Source: CAYGWP01 sp964353455 | GTDB lineage: Bacteria > Planctomycetota > Phycisphaerae > FEN-1346 | DNA: 8,432 bases | Assembly (NCBI GenBank): GCA_964353455.1 | Contig: CAYGWP010000074.1 | Span: 1 to 8,432 of the forward strand | Direction: 5' to 3' | Shown here: piece by piece, positions 1-6,473 of the stretch | How positions within the stretch are numbered: position 1 is the stretch's first letter | Layout of the letters: the number at the start of each line of letters is the position of its first letter | Position numbers and translations under genes: made by a program | Notes under the pieces: model-generated | What the model saw: only the letters and a program-made list of their open reading frames with translations | The model's database searches: none | Told to the model about the DNA's origin: nothing

Positions 1-19
1 CGCGGGAATGCTTGCGGGC

Positions 20-961
20 TTACCCCTGCGGCTCGTTTTCACTAATCCATGCCGCAAGGTCGCGGAAGTACGGCGCCGGGTCCGGCTCGAACTCCAGCGT
101 GTGGGAAGCGCCGCCGTAGGTAATGATCCGCCGCCGCGACGCCGGCATCGACTCCACGAGCGCCTGCGTGGCGCCGTTCCGGATGATCCGGTCCTTCCCG
201 GCCAGGGCGAGAAACACAGGCAGACGGACCCACGCGGCCGCGGGCCGGGCCATGCGGTCCAGGCGCCGGCTCTCGAACATGAAGCGGGCCGTCACCTCCC
301 TGAGGCTCAGCGGGTCCTCGGCGATGTAACGAATCCGCTCGGGGTTCTCGGTGAAAAGGCACGGGTCGCCCAGCGGAATCGGAAACCTTCGCAGCGGCCG
401 CCCCGCCAGGAGGCTCTGCGCCACTCGGACCTTGACGGCCAGCGTCACATCGACGATCGGAATAATCCCCGGCGCGGCAAGGATGAGGCTCAGGTAGAGG
501 TCCGGCCGATTGGCGGCGCAGGCGAGGGCGAGTTTTCCGCCCCACGAGACGCCCATCAGATGCACGCTCGCGGCCCCGGTCTCGGACCGCGCAAGTTCCG
601 CCGCTGCCGCCACGTCCGTCAGCCAGACTTCGGCCCGGTCCACGTGGCCGCGCTCGTGCCCGCGGTCCGTCCCGCTGCCGCGCCGCTCAAGTTGATAGAC
701 CGCCACGCCCGCCTCGGCCAGGTATCGCGACGAAGCCTCGTACCACCCCGAGTGGCTCTGGATGCCGTGCAGGTACACGAGTGCCGCGCGCGGACGGTCG
801 GGTGGCCTTTGCGGAGGTGGCATGCCCACGCCGCCGTTGCGTGGGCATGCCACCCAGACTCGCATCCTGAGTTCCGTTCCATCGGCGGCTTTGTAGGTTC
901 GGTCTTCGGGGTTCACGCGTATTGACCCGGTAGCGGTGACTGGAGTATCTTGGTCCATCAT
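20..961 (-). CDS. Alpha/beta hydrolase, monoacylglycerol lipase / lysophospholipase-like
   Basis: Probable serine hydrolase of the S33/Hydrolase_4 group, which cleaves esters such as monoacylglycerols or lysophospholipids; the substrate cannot be told. Numbering from the ATG at 961 gives 313 aa. An oxyanion-hole motif LHGIQSH lies at 64-70, the nucleophile elbow GVSWGG has Ser139, the acid is Asp257 in AGKDRII, and the base is His287 in GASHTLEF, so the triad is complete. No signal peptide is evident, so it is probably cytoplasmic. Start choice is uncertain: tandem ATGs occur at 961 and 958 and an in-frame GTG at 1006, none with a clear Shine-Dalgarno. I prefer 961 because the extra residues from 1006 look unstructured and run towards the repeat region. 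Residues 36-49 are encoded by a perfect palindromic repeat lying just before the core fold, which makes this linker unusual. It is transcribed away from the lyase gene, with 344 nt between the starts. Confidence 0.85.
   Translation of the reverse strand: MMDQDTPVTATGSIRVNPEDRTYKAADGTELRMRVWVACPRNGGVGMPPPQRPPDRPRAALVYLHGIQSHSGWYEASSRYLAEAGVAVYQLERRGSGTDRGHERGHVDRAEVWLTDVAAAAELARSETGAASVHLMGVSWGGKLALACAANRPDLYLSLILAAPGIIPIVDVTLAVKVRVAQSLLAGRPLRRFPIPLGDPCLFTENPERIRYIAEDPLSLREVTARFMFESRRLDRMARPAAAWVRLPVFLALAGKDRIIRNGATQALVESMPASRRRIITYGGASHTLEFEPDPAPYFRDLAAWISENEPQG
816..854. repeat. REP-like palindrome inside the hydrolase gene
   Basis: A perfect 15-bp inverted repeat: GGTGGCATGCCCACG at 816-830 and its reverse complement CGTGGGCATGCCACC at 840-854, with a 9-nt loop. 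It is related to the compound element at 1011-1098 (13 of 15 arm positions identical). It is translated in frame as roughly residues 36-49 of the hydrolase, a Gly/Pro-rich stretch before the first core strand. It looks like a dispersed palindromic element that landed in, or was tolerated by, a variable linker; the mobility is inference. Confidence 0.8.
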
Positions 962-1010
962 TCGTGTGGAAGCAAGGAGAATACGTGCGGGCGGGTACGG
1001 CGTCACTTAC

Positions 1011-1098
1011 GGGTGGCACGGCCACGCTTTGTCTCTGCGTGGCCGTGGTTGTGCCCCGCCGAAGGCCACGGCCACGCAACAGCGTGGCCGTGCCACCC
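1011..1098. repeat. Compound REP/BIME-like palindromic element
   Basis: The outer arms GGGTGGCACGGCCACGC (1011-1027) and GCGTGGCCGTGCCACCC (1082-1098) are a perfect 17-bp inverted repeat. Inside them, GCGTGGCCGTGG (1037-1048) and CCACGGCCACGC (1066-1077) form a perfect 12-bp inverted repeat. Alternatively the DNA can fold as two adjacent hairpins: 1017-1027 with 1037-1047 (9-nt loop) and 1067-1077 with 1082-1092 (4-nt loop). Two half-degraded hairpins arranged head to tail resemble bacterial interspersed mosaic elements. It lies 50 nt upstream of the hydrolase start. Confidence 0.8.
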
Positions 1099-1149
1099 AC
1101 CGAAAGTAACGCAGTACGCGGGCGGCCCAACAGCAACGACCACGGCCCG

Positions 1150-1175
1150 ACCCCTCGACTTCGCTCGGGGTGACA
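1150..1175. repeat. Short hairpin repeat, CCCCGAGCGAAGTCGAGGGG type
   Basis: The segment CCCCTCGACTTCGCTCGGGG (1151-1170) followed by TGACA forms an imperfect hairpin: CGA pairs with TCG and CCC with GGG, with one bulged T and a 6-nt loop. From memory, this motif recurs in intergenic DNA of many unrelated bacterial and metagenomic genomes and often gives spurious peptides containing HPERS. Assignment to that repeat family is recognition from memory, not a search. Confidence 0.6.
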
Positions 1176-1189
1176 ACAAGAATGGGTCT

Positions 1190-1205
1190 GCCAGAAACTT
1201 CTGGC
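1190..1205. promoter_or_regulatory. Candidate operator: 7-bp inverted repeat with 2-nt spacer
   Basis: GCCAGAA (1190-1196) and TTCTGGC (1199-1205) form a dyad around AC, 100 nt upstream of the lyase start. The compact symmetry suits a dimeric helix-turn-helix regulator, but no adjacent regulator gene is present and the match could be chance. Confidence 0.3.
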
Positions 1206-1266
1206 GCACCCCAGTCGCCATCCAGAACCGTTTTCGCTTGAGGCGCTCAACCGAATCCGTATGCTG

Positions 1267-1305
1267 GCGGAGCGCATGCCGCATACACGTTTGGAGACGC
1301 TCCGC
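1267..1305 (+). promoter_or_regulatory. Leader hairpin abutting the lyase start codon
   Basis: GCGGAGCG (1267-1274) and CGCTCCGC (1298-1305) are a perfect 8-bp inverted repeat. The second arm ends at the base before the ATG, and the GGAG ribosome binding site (1293-1296) sits in the 23-nt loop. Such a structure could modulate translation initiation; that role is inferred. Confidence 0.35.
1293..1296 (+). promoter_or_regulatory. Ribosome binding site of the lyase gene
   Basis: GGAG lies 9 nt before the ATG at 1306. This supports 1306 over the in-frame ATG at 1261, because the hydrophobic signal sequence also begins right after 1306. Confidence 0.6.
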
Positions 1306-3435
1306 ATGAATCGGCCGCTGGTAATCCTTATCGTTGCGGTTGCCGTCGCCCTGCCCGCTGCCGTGGGCGGGGCCGAAGGGTGGAAATCGCCCGTCGTCGC
1401 TCTCCCGAAGACCGCGAAGCACCCCTTCATCGCCTGCACGCCCGAGGAACTCGCGCGGCTTCAGGCCGCCTTCCGCGAACAGGGCGCTTCGCACAACACC
1501 GTCGTCAGCACCGTCACCCGCGCCGACCAGGCCCTCGCGCGGCCCGTCGAGTTTCCGCCGCGCGGGGGGCAGCACAATCAGTGGTACCAGTGCGATGCCT
1601 GCCAGGTGGCCCTGAAGACCGTCGATGACACCCACCACCAGTGCCCGCGATGCAAGAAGGTCTATACCGGCCCGCCGTACGATGATGTCATCTTCGCCCA
1701 CCGCCACCAGGCGAACCTGAAGGCCATGTTCGATGCCGCATGGGCCTGGGCACTGACCGGCAAACGCCCCTACGCCGACTTCGCCGCAAAGGTCCTCCTC
1801 GGGTACGCCGCGCGGTACGACGATTACCCATATCACGATGCCTCCAACAGGATCGGCGCCAAGGCGGGCGCGTCGGGCGGACACCTCTTCGAGCAGACCC
1901 TTAACGAGGCCGGCTCGATGACCAACCACATCGCCCCCGCCTACGACCTCATCCACGACTCGGGCGTACTCTCGGACCAGGACCGCGAGGCCATCCGCAC
2001 CGGCCTCATCGTGCCGATGCTAAAGAACATTGAGAAGCACCGGGCCGGCAAGGGCAACTGGCAGACCTGGCACAACGCCGCCTTCGTCTGGGGCGGCGGC
2101 GTCATCGGCGATGAGGCCCTCGTCCGAAAGGCCATCGACGACCCCGCCAACGGCTTCGCCTACCAGATGAGCGTCTCCGTCTCAACCGAGGGAATGTGGT
2201 ACGAGAATTCCTGGGGCTACCACTTCTACACGCTCCAGGCGATGACAGCCATCGTCGAGGGCGCACGACGGCTCGGCACCGACCTCTGGCGCCACCCCAC
2301 GCTTCGCAATATGTACACGCTACCAGTCCGCTACACGATGGCCGACGGCAGCCTGCCGCGCTTCGGCGACGATGTGAACACCTCCGCTTCATACTCCTCG
2401 AACCTGCTGGAGGCGGCATACAACGCCCTCAAGGACCCCGCGATGGCTGAACTCATGCCGTCCGGGCAGACGTGGCAGTCCGTCATGTTCGGCCGCACGC
2501 CGGCCCCGCACGACCGCCCCCGCATCGAGGGGAGCGAGGTCTTCCCCGGCGCGGGACACGCCATCCTGCGGACGCGCGGAGACGCCGGCCTCTCCGCCGC
2601 CGTCACCTTCGGACCATACGGCGGGTTCCACGGGCACTTCGACAAACTTTCATTCGTCTTCTTCGGATTCGGACGCGAACTGGGCGTCGATCCCGGCCGC
2701 GCTGCCAGCCAGGCCTATCGCCTGCCCGTCCATAGGAACTGGTACAAGGCCACGATCGGCCACAACGCGGTGCTGGTGGATGCCGCCCCGCAGGAACCAG
2801 CGGCCGGCCGCCTCGAATCGTTCGCCGCCAACGACTCATACGCCGCCGTCGTCGCAAGTTGCGATGCCGCATACCCCGGCGTCCGCCACCGCCGCCTCCT
2901 CTGCATGACGCCCGCGTACTTGGTGGTCCTGGACGACCTTGCCGCCGACAAGCCCCGGCGCTTCGACTGGCTCTACCACAACCGCGGGACGGCCGCCCGC
3001 TGCGCCGCCGCCGAAGCGCCCGGCACGTTCGGCGAGAAGTACGTCGGCCAGGAATACGCCGCCAACGTCAAGATGGGCGAGACCGACCAGCCCGTCCGCA
3101 TCGAGTTCTCCGCCGACAAGACCGCCGTCCACCTCTTGGCCGCCGCACAGCCCAAGACCGAGGTCCGCACGGGCGACGGCGTCGGCGCTTCGATCGCGGA
3201 CCGCGTTCCGCTGGCGATGATCACCCGCCGCGGCAGCGCCGCCAGGTTCGCCTGCGTCCTGGAACCCGTGCCCGCCGGCGCCCGCCCCACCGTCGCCGAT
3301 GTCCAGGCCGACGACGGCCCCGCCGGCATCCGCCTGACCATCCGCCGCGACGGCGGCCAAGACACCGTCACCCTCGGCCGCGACAACCGGTTCACCGTGA
3401 TGAGCGGCGACAAGGTCGTGCTCACGCCGAAATAG
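1306..3435 (+). CDS. Exported heparinase II/III-like polysaccharide lyase
   Basis: Likely an exported lyase that cleaves uronic-acid-containing polysaccharides by beta-elimination; the substrate is unknown. The protein is 709 aa. A signal peptide (MNRPLVILIVAVAVALPA, cleavage near residue 23) is followed by an alpha-helical toroid-type region (about 30-400) and a beta-rich heparinase II/III-like region (about 405-640). Candidate catalytic residues follow the PL15/PL17/heparinase II pattern: His256-Asn257 in TWHNAA, Tyr299 or a nearby Tyr in MWYENSWGYHFY, and His442/His444 in FHGHFDKLSF. His486-Asn487 in GHNAVLVD is a further family signature. A CX2C-X13-CX2C motif (Cys96, 99, 113, 116) suggests a zinc ribbon near the N-terminus. 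I chose ATG 1306 because the signal peptide and ribosome binding site both fit; the ATG at 1261 would add 15 residues in front of it. An exported TPR gene follows after 61 nt on the same strand, perhaps in one transcript. Confidence 0.85.
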   Translation: MNRPLVILIVAVAVALPAAVGGAEGWKSPVVALPKTAKHPFIACTPEELARLQAAFREQGASHNTVVSTVTRADQALARPVEFPPRGGQHNQWYQCDACQVALKTVDDTHHQCPRCKKVYTGPPYDDVIFAHRHQANLKAMFDAAWAWALTGKRPYADFAAKVLLGYAARYDDYPYHDASNRIGAKAGASGGHLFEQTLNEAGSMTNHIAPAYDLIHDSGVLSDQDREAIRTGLIVPMLKNIEKHRAGKGNWQTWHNAAFVWGGGVIGDEALVRKAIDDPANGFAYQMSVSVSTEGMWYENSWGYHFYTLQAMTAIVEGARRLGTDLWRHPTLRNMYTLPVRYTMADGSLPRFGDDVNTSASYSSNLLEAAYNALKDPAMAELMPSGQTWQSVMFGRTPAPHDRPRIEGSEVFPGAGHAILRTRGDAGLSAAVTFGPYGGFHGHFDKLSFVFFGFGRELGVDPGRAASQAYRLPVHRNWYKATIGHNAVLVDAAPQEPAAGRLESFAANDSYAAVVASCDAAYPGVRHRRLLCMTPAYLVVLDDLAADKPRRFDWLYHNRGTAARCAAAEAPGTFGEKYVGQEYAANVKMGETDQPVRIEFSADKTAVHLLAAAQPKTEVRTGDGVGASIADRVPLAMITRRGSAARFACVLEPVPAGARPTVADVQADDGPAGIRLTIRRDGGQDTVTLGRDNRFTVMSGDKVVLTPK

Positions 3436-3453
3436 GCCTTGCCTGGCCAGACA

Positions 3454-3467
3454 CCCGCCGTGGCGGG
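3454..3467. repeat. Small GC-rich hairpin between lyase and TPR genes
   Basis: CCCGCC (3454-3459) and GGCGGG (3462-3467) can pair tightly, with flanking ACA and TGT offset by one C. No T-run follows, so it is a poor intrinsic terminator. It may be an RNA-processing or stability hairpin within a transcript covering both genes. Confidence 0.35.
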
Positions 3468-3496
3468 CGTGTGCCGTTACAAACGGGGTATTCGGT

Positions 3497-5797
3497 ATGA
3501 AACGCCAACAACGCCCTCGCGTGCTCGCCGCGGTAATAGCCCTGGTGACCGCATCGCTCACCGCAGCAGCAGCGCCGCCCGAGACCAACCTCACCGCCCA
3601 CATGCACCGCCTCGCGGCCCTCCAATCTCGCTGGCACACGGCCAGCGACGACCTCGCCAAAGGCGACATGGCCGCTGCCATCGCCTCTCTCGGCGAGGAA
3701 CCCTTTGACGATGTACCGCAACCGTTCCGCATGAACCACCGTTTCCTCGCCCAGAGACTGCCGGAGAAGCGTCTCGGCTGGGCCGAGCGGAAGGACCCTC
3801 CGGAGGTCGCCGAGGCCATCTGGCACCTCGATGCCGAGGTCGCCGAGCGGGCGGTCGAGAAGTTCGAGGCCGCCTTCGCCAAGGGCGCATCCCGCGGCGC
3901 CCACGTCCTCTGGCGGTACGCCCAAGCCCTCGCCGAGACTGGCCGCTATGACCGCGCCCGTGAGGTCCTTGCCGAGATTGCCGCCCTGAAGTCGGCCGAC
4001 AGTTGGCAGGATTACGCCAAGCAGCACCTGGAGATCCTGAAGGATCTGAAGGCCGGCGACCCGTTGCCCCTCGCGATCTACGACAGCCTCCTCCGCATCT
4101 GCCCGTACTGGTGCGGCCGCCGGATTACGTCCATTCTGGACGTCTGGCGCCGGCCGATCGACGCCGGTCAGAAGGCCAAACTCCTGGTGCGCCTCTTTGA
4201 GTTCGCGCAGGACTCCTGCGGCCGGCATCTGGCATGGCTCTGGCTGGCAGAACAGCCCGGCGTGGACCGCAACACCGTCGCCAATGCCCTACTGGCGGCC
4301 AGCCAGGTGGAGAAACCCGACGCCGCCCTTGCGCGCTGGCAGTGCCTTGAGCGTGACTTTGCCGGCACGCCCGCCTGGAGCGAGGCCGTTGCCTACATCG
4401 CCGACGCCCTCGCGCGCCAGGGCCGGTACCGCGATGCCATCGCCCAGTACCGGAAACTCGACACCCCGCCCGCCGCCGACGCCGCCCCAGGCAGTCTCGC
4501 ATGGCGTACGCATCGCAGCAACGTCGCGACGGCCATCGTACAGATCGCCCACTGCCACTTTGCGCTCGGCGAGTACCAGAAGGCCCTTGAGTGTTACCAG
4601 GCGAGCGAAGGCGCTGCGGCACCGGTCTCGTTCTGCGGCACATGCGTAATGCAGCACCGATGCGAAGTGGCCTTCCGCCAGGGCCTCTGCCGCGAGTGGA
4701 TGGGCGACACGGTCGCCGGCGTGCGGGACTACTGGCGCGCCGCCTTTGCGATGGACTCAATGGGCGCCGCCGAACCCGTCGTCCTGATGCGCCTGACGGA
4801 CATCTACGAGGCCGCCGGCAAACTGGACGCCTGGGCACGCCTCCTCGACGATTTCGACCGCCGGTTTTTCCTCCAGGCCGAGCGCTTCGTCCGCCGAGAG
4901 GGCCGGCCGTTTGACGCCGGGAAGTTCAAGGAGTACCTGCCGACCCAGTTGGCCCGGAAGATCCTGGAGATCCGCCAACTCGGCCTCAGAAAACAGTGGC
5001 CGGAACTCGTGGCCATGCTCAAGCCGTCCGGCTCGTACGGGCGCCCGTCCGACCCCGACGTCCGCCGCGTGAACTGGCAAGCCGTCGAGGCCGCCCGCCT
5101 CCTGGCCCGGGATCCGGCGGCGGCTGTGCCGCTCCTCAAGGCCGCACTGCCAGGCGACCCGAACGCCAAGGCCTGGATCTACTACGCCCTGGGCCTCTGC
5201 GGCACACGGGAGGCGGTCGAGATTCTTCTGGCGCAGGTGCCGAACGATTACCACGAACAGGCCGTTATCGCAGCCCTTTCCGAAGCCGGTGAACTCGGCC
5301 GAAAGGCCATTGCCGACCTCGACGCCCGCGGAATCGCCCGCCAGTATATCGAGCAGTTCCGCAACCATGACCCCCCGTTCGGCCCCTGCGACCTGCGGTT
5401 CCCGCCTGCGGCCAAGGATGCGAAGGTGCCGGAGCGCCTTGCCGCACTCGACGACCAGGTGGCGTACGAAGAATCGCTGCCCAAGTCGGTCGCGCTCGAC
5501 CAGTCCACGCCGGTCGCCACCGTCCGGACGATGTTCGCCGCCGCGAGCATCGACGACCGTGAAACGATGCTGAAATGCACGGACGGGTCCGACCACTGGA
5601 AGGGGATCGCCGAGGACCTCGCGCCGCAGAGCGGTCGCCGCATGACCTACGAGGTCGGCGAACCGAAGATCTCCGGCGATACCGCCGAGGTGCCCTTCAA
5701 GATCACCGACGGCAAACACGCCGAGTCCGGTTCATTCATCCTCACCCGCAAAGACGGCCGCTGGTTCGCCTCCGGAATCAAGGAATCACGCCCCTGA
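3497..5797 (+). CDS. Exported TPR-repeat protein with C-terminal NTF2-like domain
   Basis: A 766-aa exported protein of unknown function. An N-terminal signal peptide (MKRQQRPRVLAAVIALVTAS, cleavage near residue 26) precedes a long helical region. TPR-like helix pairs are visible around 135-165 (YAQALAETGRYDRAREVLAE), 293-322 (YIADALARQGRYRDAIAQYR), 344-372 (IAHCHFALGEYQKALECYQ), 388-418 and 425-455. HEAT-like helices follow at about 525-605. The last 95 residues (about 668-764) look like an NTF2/SnoaL or DUF4878-type domain, ending in the usual strand pattern SGSFILTRKDGRWFASG. Several cysteines cluster at 380, 383, 389 and 398. TPR and HEAT repeats usually bind proteins, so a scaffold or assembly role outside the cytoplasm is plausible. 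The ATG at 3497 has only a weak upstream purine stretch but is placed correctly for the signal peptide. The gene lies 61 nt after the lyase on the same strand. Confidence 0.8.
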   Translation: MKRQQRPRVLAAVIALVTASLTAAAAPPETNLTAHMHRLAALQSRWHTASDDLAKGDMAAAIASLGEEPFDDVPQPFRMNHRFLAQRLPEKRLGWAERKDPPEVAEAIWHLDAEVAERAVEKFEAAFAKGASRGAHVLWRYAQALAETGRYDRAREVLAEIAALKSADSWQDYAKQHLEILKDLKAGDPLPLAIYDSLLRICPYWCGRRITSILDVWRRPIDAGQKAKLLVRLFEFAQDSCGRHLAWLWLAEQPGVDRNTVANALLAASQVEKPDAALARWQCLERDFAGTPAWSEAVAYIADALARQGRYRDAIAQYRKLDTPPAADAAPGSLAWRTHRSNVATAIVQIAHCHFALGEYQKALECYQASEGAAAPVSFCGTCVMQHRCEVAFRQGLCREWMGDTVAGVRDYWRAAFAMDSMGAAEPVVLMRLTDIYEAAGKLDAWARLLDDFDRRFFLQAERFVRREGRPFDAGKFKEYLPTQLARKILEIRQLGLRKQWPELVAMLKPSGSYGRPSDPDVRRVNWQAVEAARLLARDPAAAVPLLKAALPGDPNAKAWIYYALGLCGTREAVEILLAQVPNDYHEQAVIAALSEAGELGRKAIADLDARGIARQYIEQFRNHDPPFGPCDLRFPPAAKDAKVPERLAALDDQVAYEESLPKSVALDQSTPVATVRTMFAAASIDDRETMLKCTDGSDHWKGIAEDLAPQSGRRMTYEVGEPKISGDTAEVPFKITDGKHAESGSFILTRKDGRWFASGIKESRP

Positions 5798-5835
5798 CGC
5801 CGCTACTGCGAGCGGGTCTGCCACTGCCCGTACGG

Positions 5836-5865
5836 GCCGTGCTCCCTATTGCCGTGCTCCCTATT
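5836..5865. repeat. 15-bp perfect tandem duplication
   Basis: GCCGTGCTCCCTATT occurs at 5836-5850 and again at 5851-5865 with no mismatch, followed by the first four bases of a third copy (GCCG, 5866-5869). It is a minisatellite-like duplication in the leuD upstream region. Confidence 0.85.
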
Positions 5866-5900
5866 GCCGCCGTCGGCCCGGCGCGGTAGAAAGGCTTCGT

Positions 5901-5907
5901 AAGGAGG
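5901..5907 (+). promoter_or_regulatory. Strong ribosome binding site of leuD
   Basis: AAGGAGG lies 4 nt before the ATG at 5912, a near-consensus Shine-Dalgarno. It fixes the leuD start and is the strongest ribosome binding site among the plus-strand genes here. Confidence 0.8.
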
Positions 5908-5911
5908 CCCA

Positions 5912-6400
<489 letters not shown>

Positions 6401-6473
6401 CCCGCCCACAGATTGTTTGATGCGGTTGCCATGATCGTGGTTTGTCCCTTCAAGGCCGCCTTTGGCGAACCGT

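Larger units (their letters stand above)
962..1305. other. Divergent intergenic region with several palindromes
   Basis: This 344-nt stretch separates the divergent hydrolase and lyase genes and holds no credible gene. It contains the compound REP-like element (1011-1098), a second short hairpin repeat (about 1150-1175), a 16-bp near-perfect palindrome (1190-1205), a small hairpin TTGAG-GCG-CTCAA (1238-1250), and an 8-bp inverted repeat bordering the lyase start (1267-1305). Promoters for both genes should lie here, but I cannot point to convincing -35/-10 boxes. Apparent reading frames across it encode repeat-derived low-complexity peptide. Confidence 0.75.
5798..5911. other. Intergenic gap before leuD with palindrome and tandem repeat
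   Basis: This 114-nt gap contains a perfect 12-bp palindrome GCCCGTACGGGC (5826-5837), overlapped at its end by a two-copy 15-bp tandem repeat, and then the leuD ribosome binding site. No terminator with a T-run and no confident promoter boxes are visible. Confidence 0.6.

Noticed and set aside
8..925. A long plus-strand open frame opposite the alpha/beta hydrolase
   Set aside because: Its translation is Arg/Pro/Gly-rich with no domain, while the opposite strand encodes a full hydrolase with its catalytic triad. Such frames are expected in GC-rich DNA.
816..1175. CRISPR-like array
   Set aside because: The repeats are inverted, irregularly spaced and differ from each other; there are no regular spacers and no cas genes.
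1261..1305. Earlier in-frame start for the lyase
   Set aside because: It would put 15 extra residues before a textbook signal peptide, and the GGAG site fits the ATG at 1306.
687..1956. Minus-strand open frames running through the repeat-rich intergenic region
   Set aside because: They consist of translated palindromes (WHAHA, HPERSRG-type peptide) and antisense of the lyase; there is no domain or ribosome binding site.
2836..4228. Minus-strand open frames opposite the end of the lyase and start of the TPR gene
   Set aside because: They span two real plus-strand genes and read as Ala/Gly/Val-rich low-complexity antisense without motifs.
4757..5719. A 320-residue minus-strand open frame opposite the TPR gene
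   Set aside because: The plus strand shows TPR, HEAT-like and NTF2-like features in a continuous frame with a signal peptide; the antisense frame has none.
6449..6466. Possible bidirectional terminator between convergent leuD and methyltransferase
   Set aside because: The stem CAAGG/CCTTTG has only five pairs including a wobble, and there is no proper T-run on either strand.
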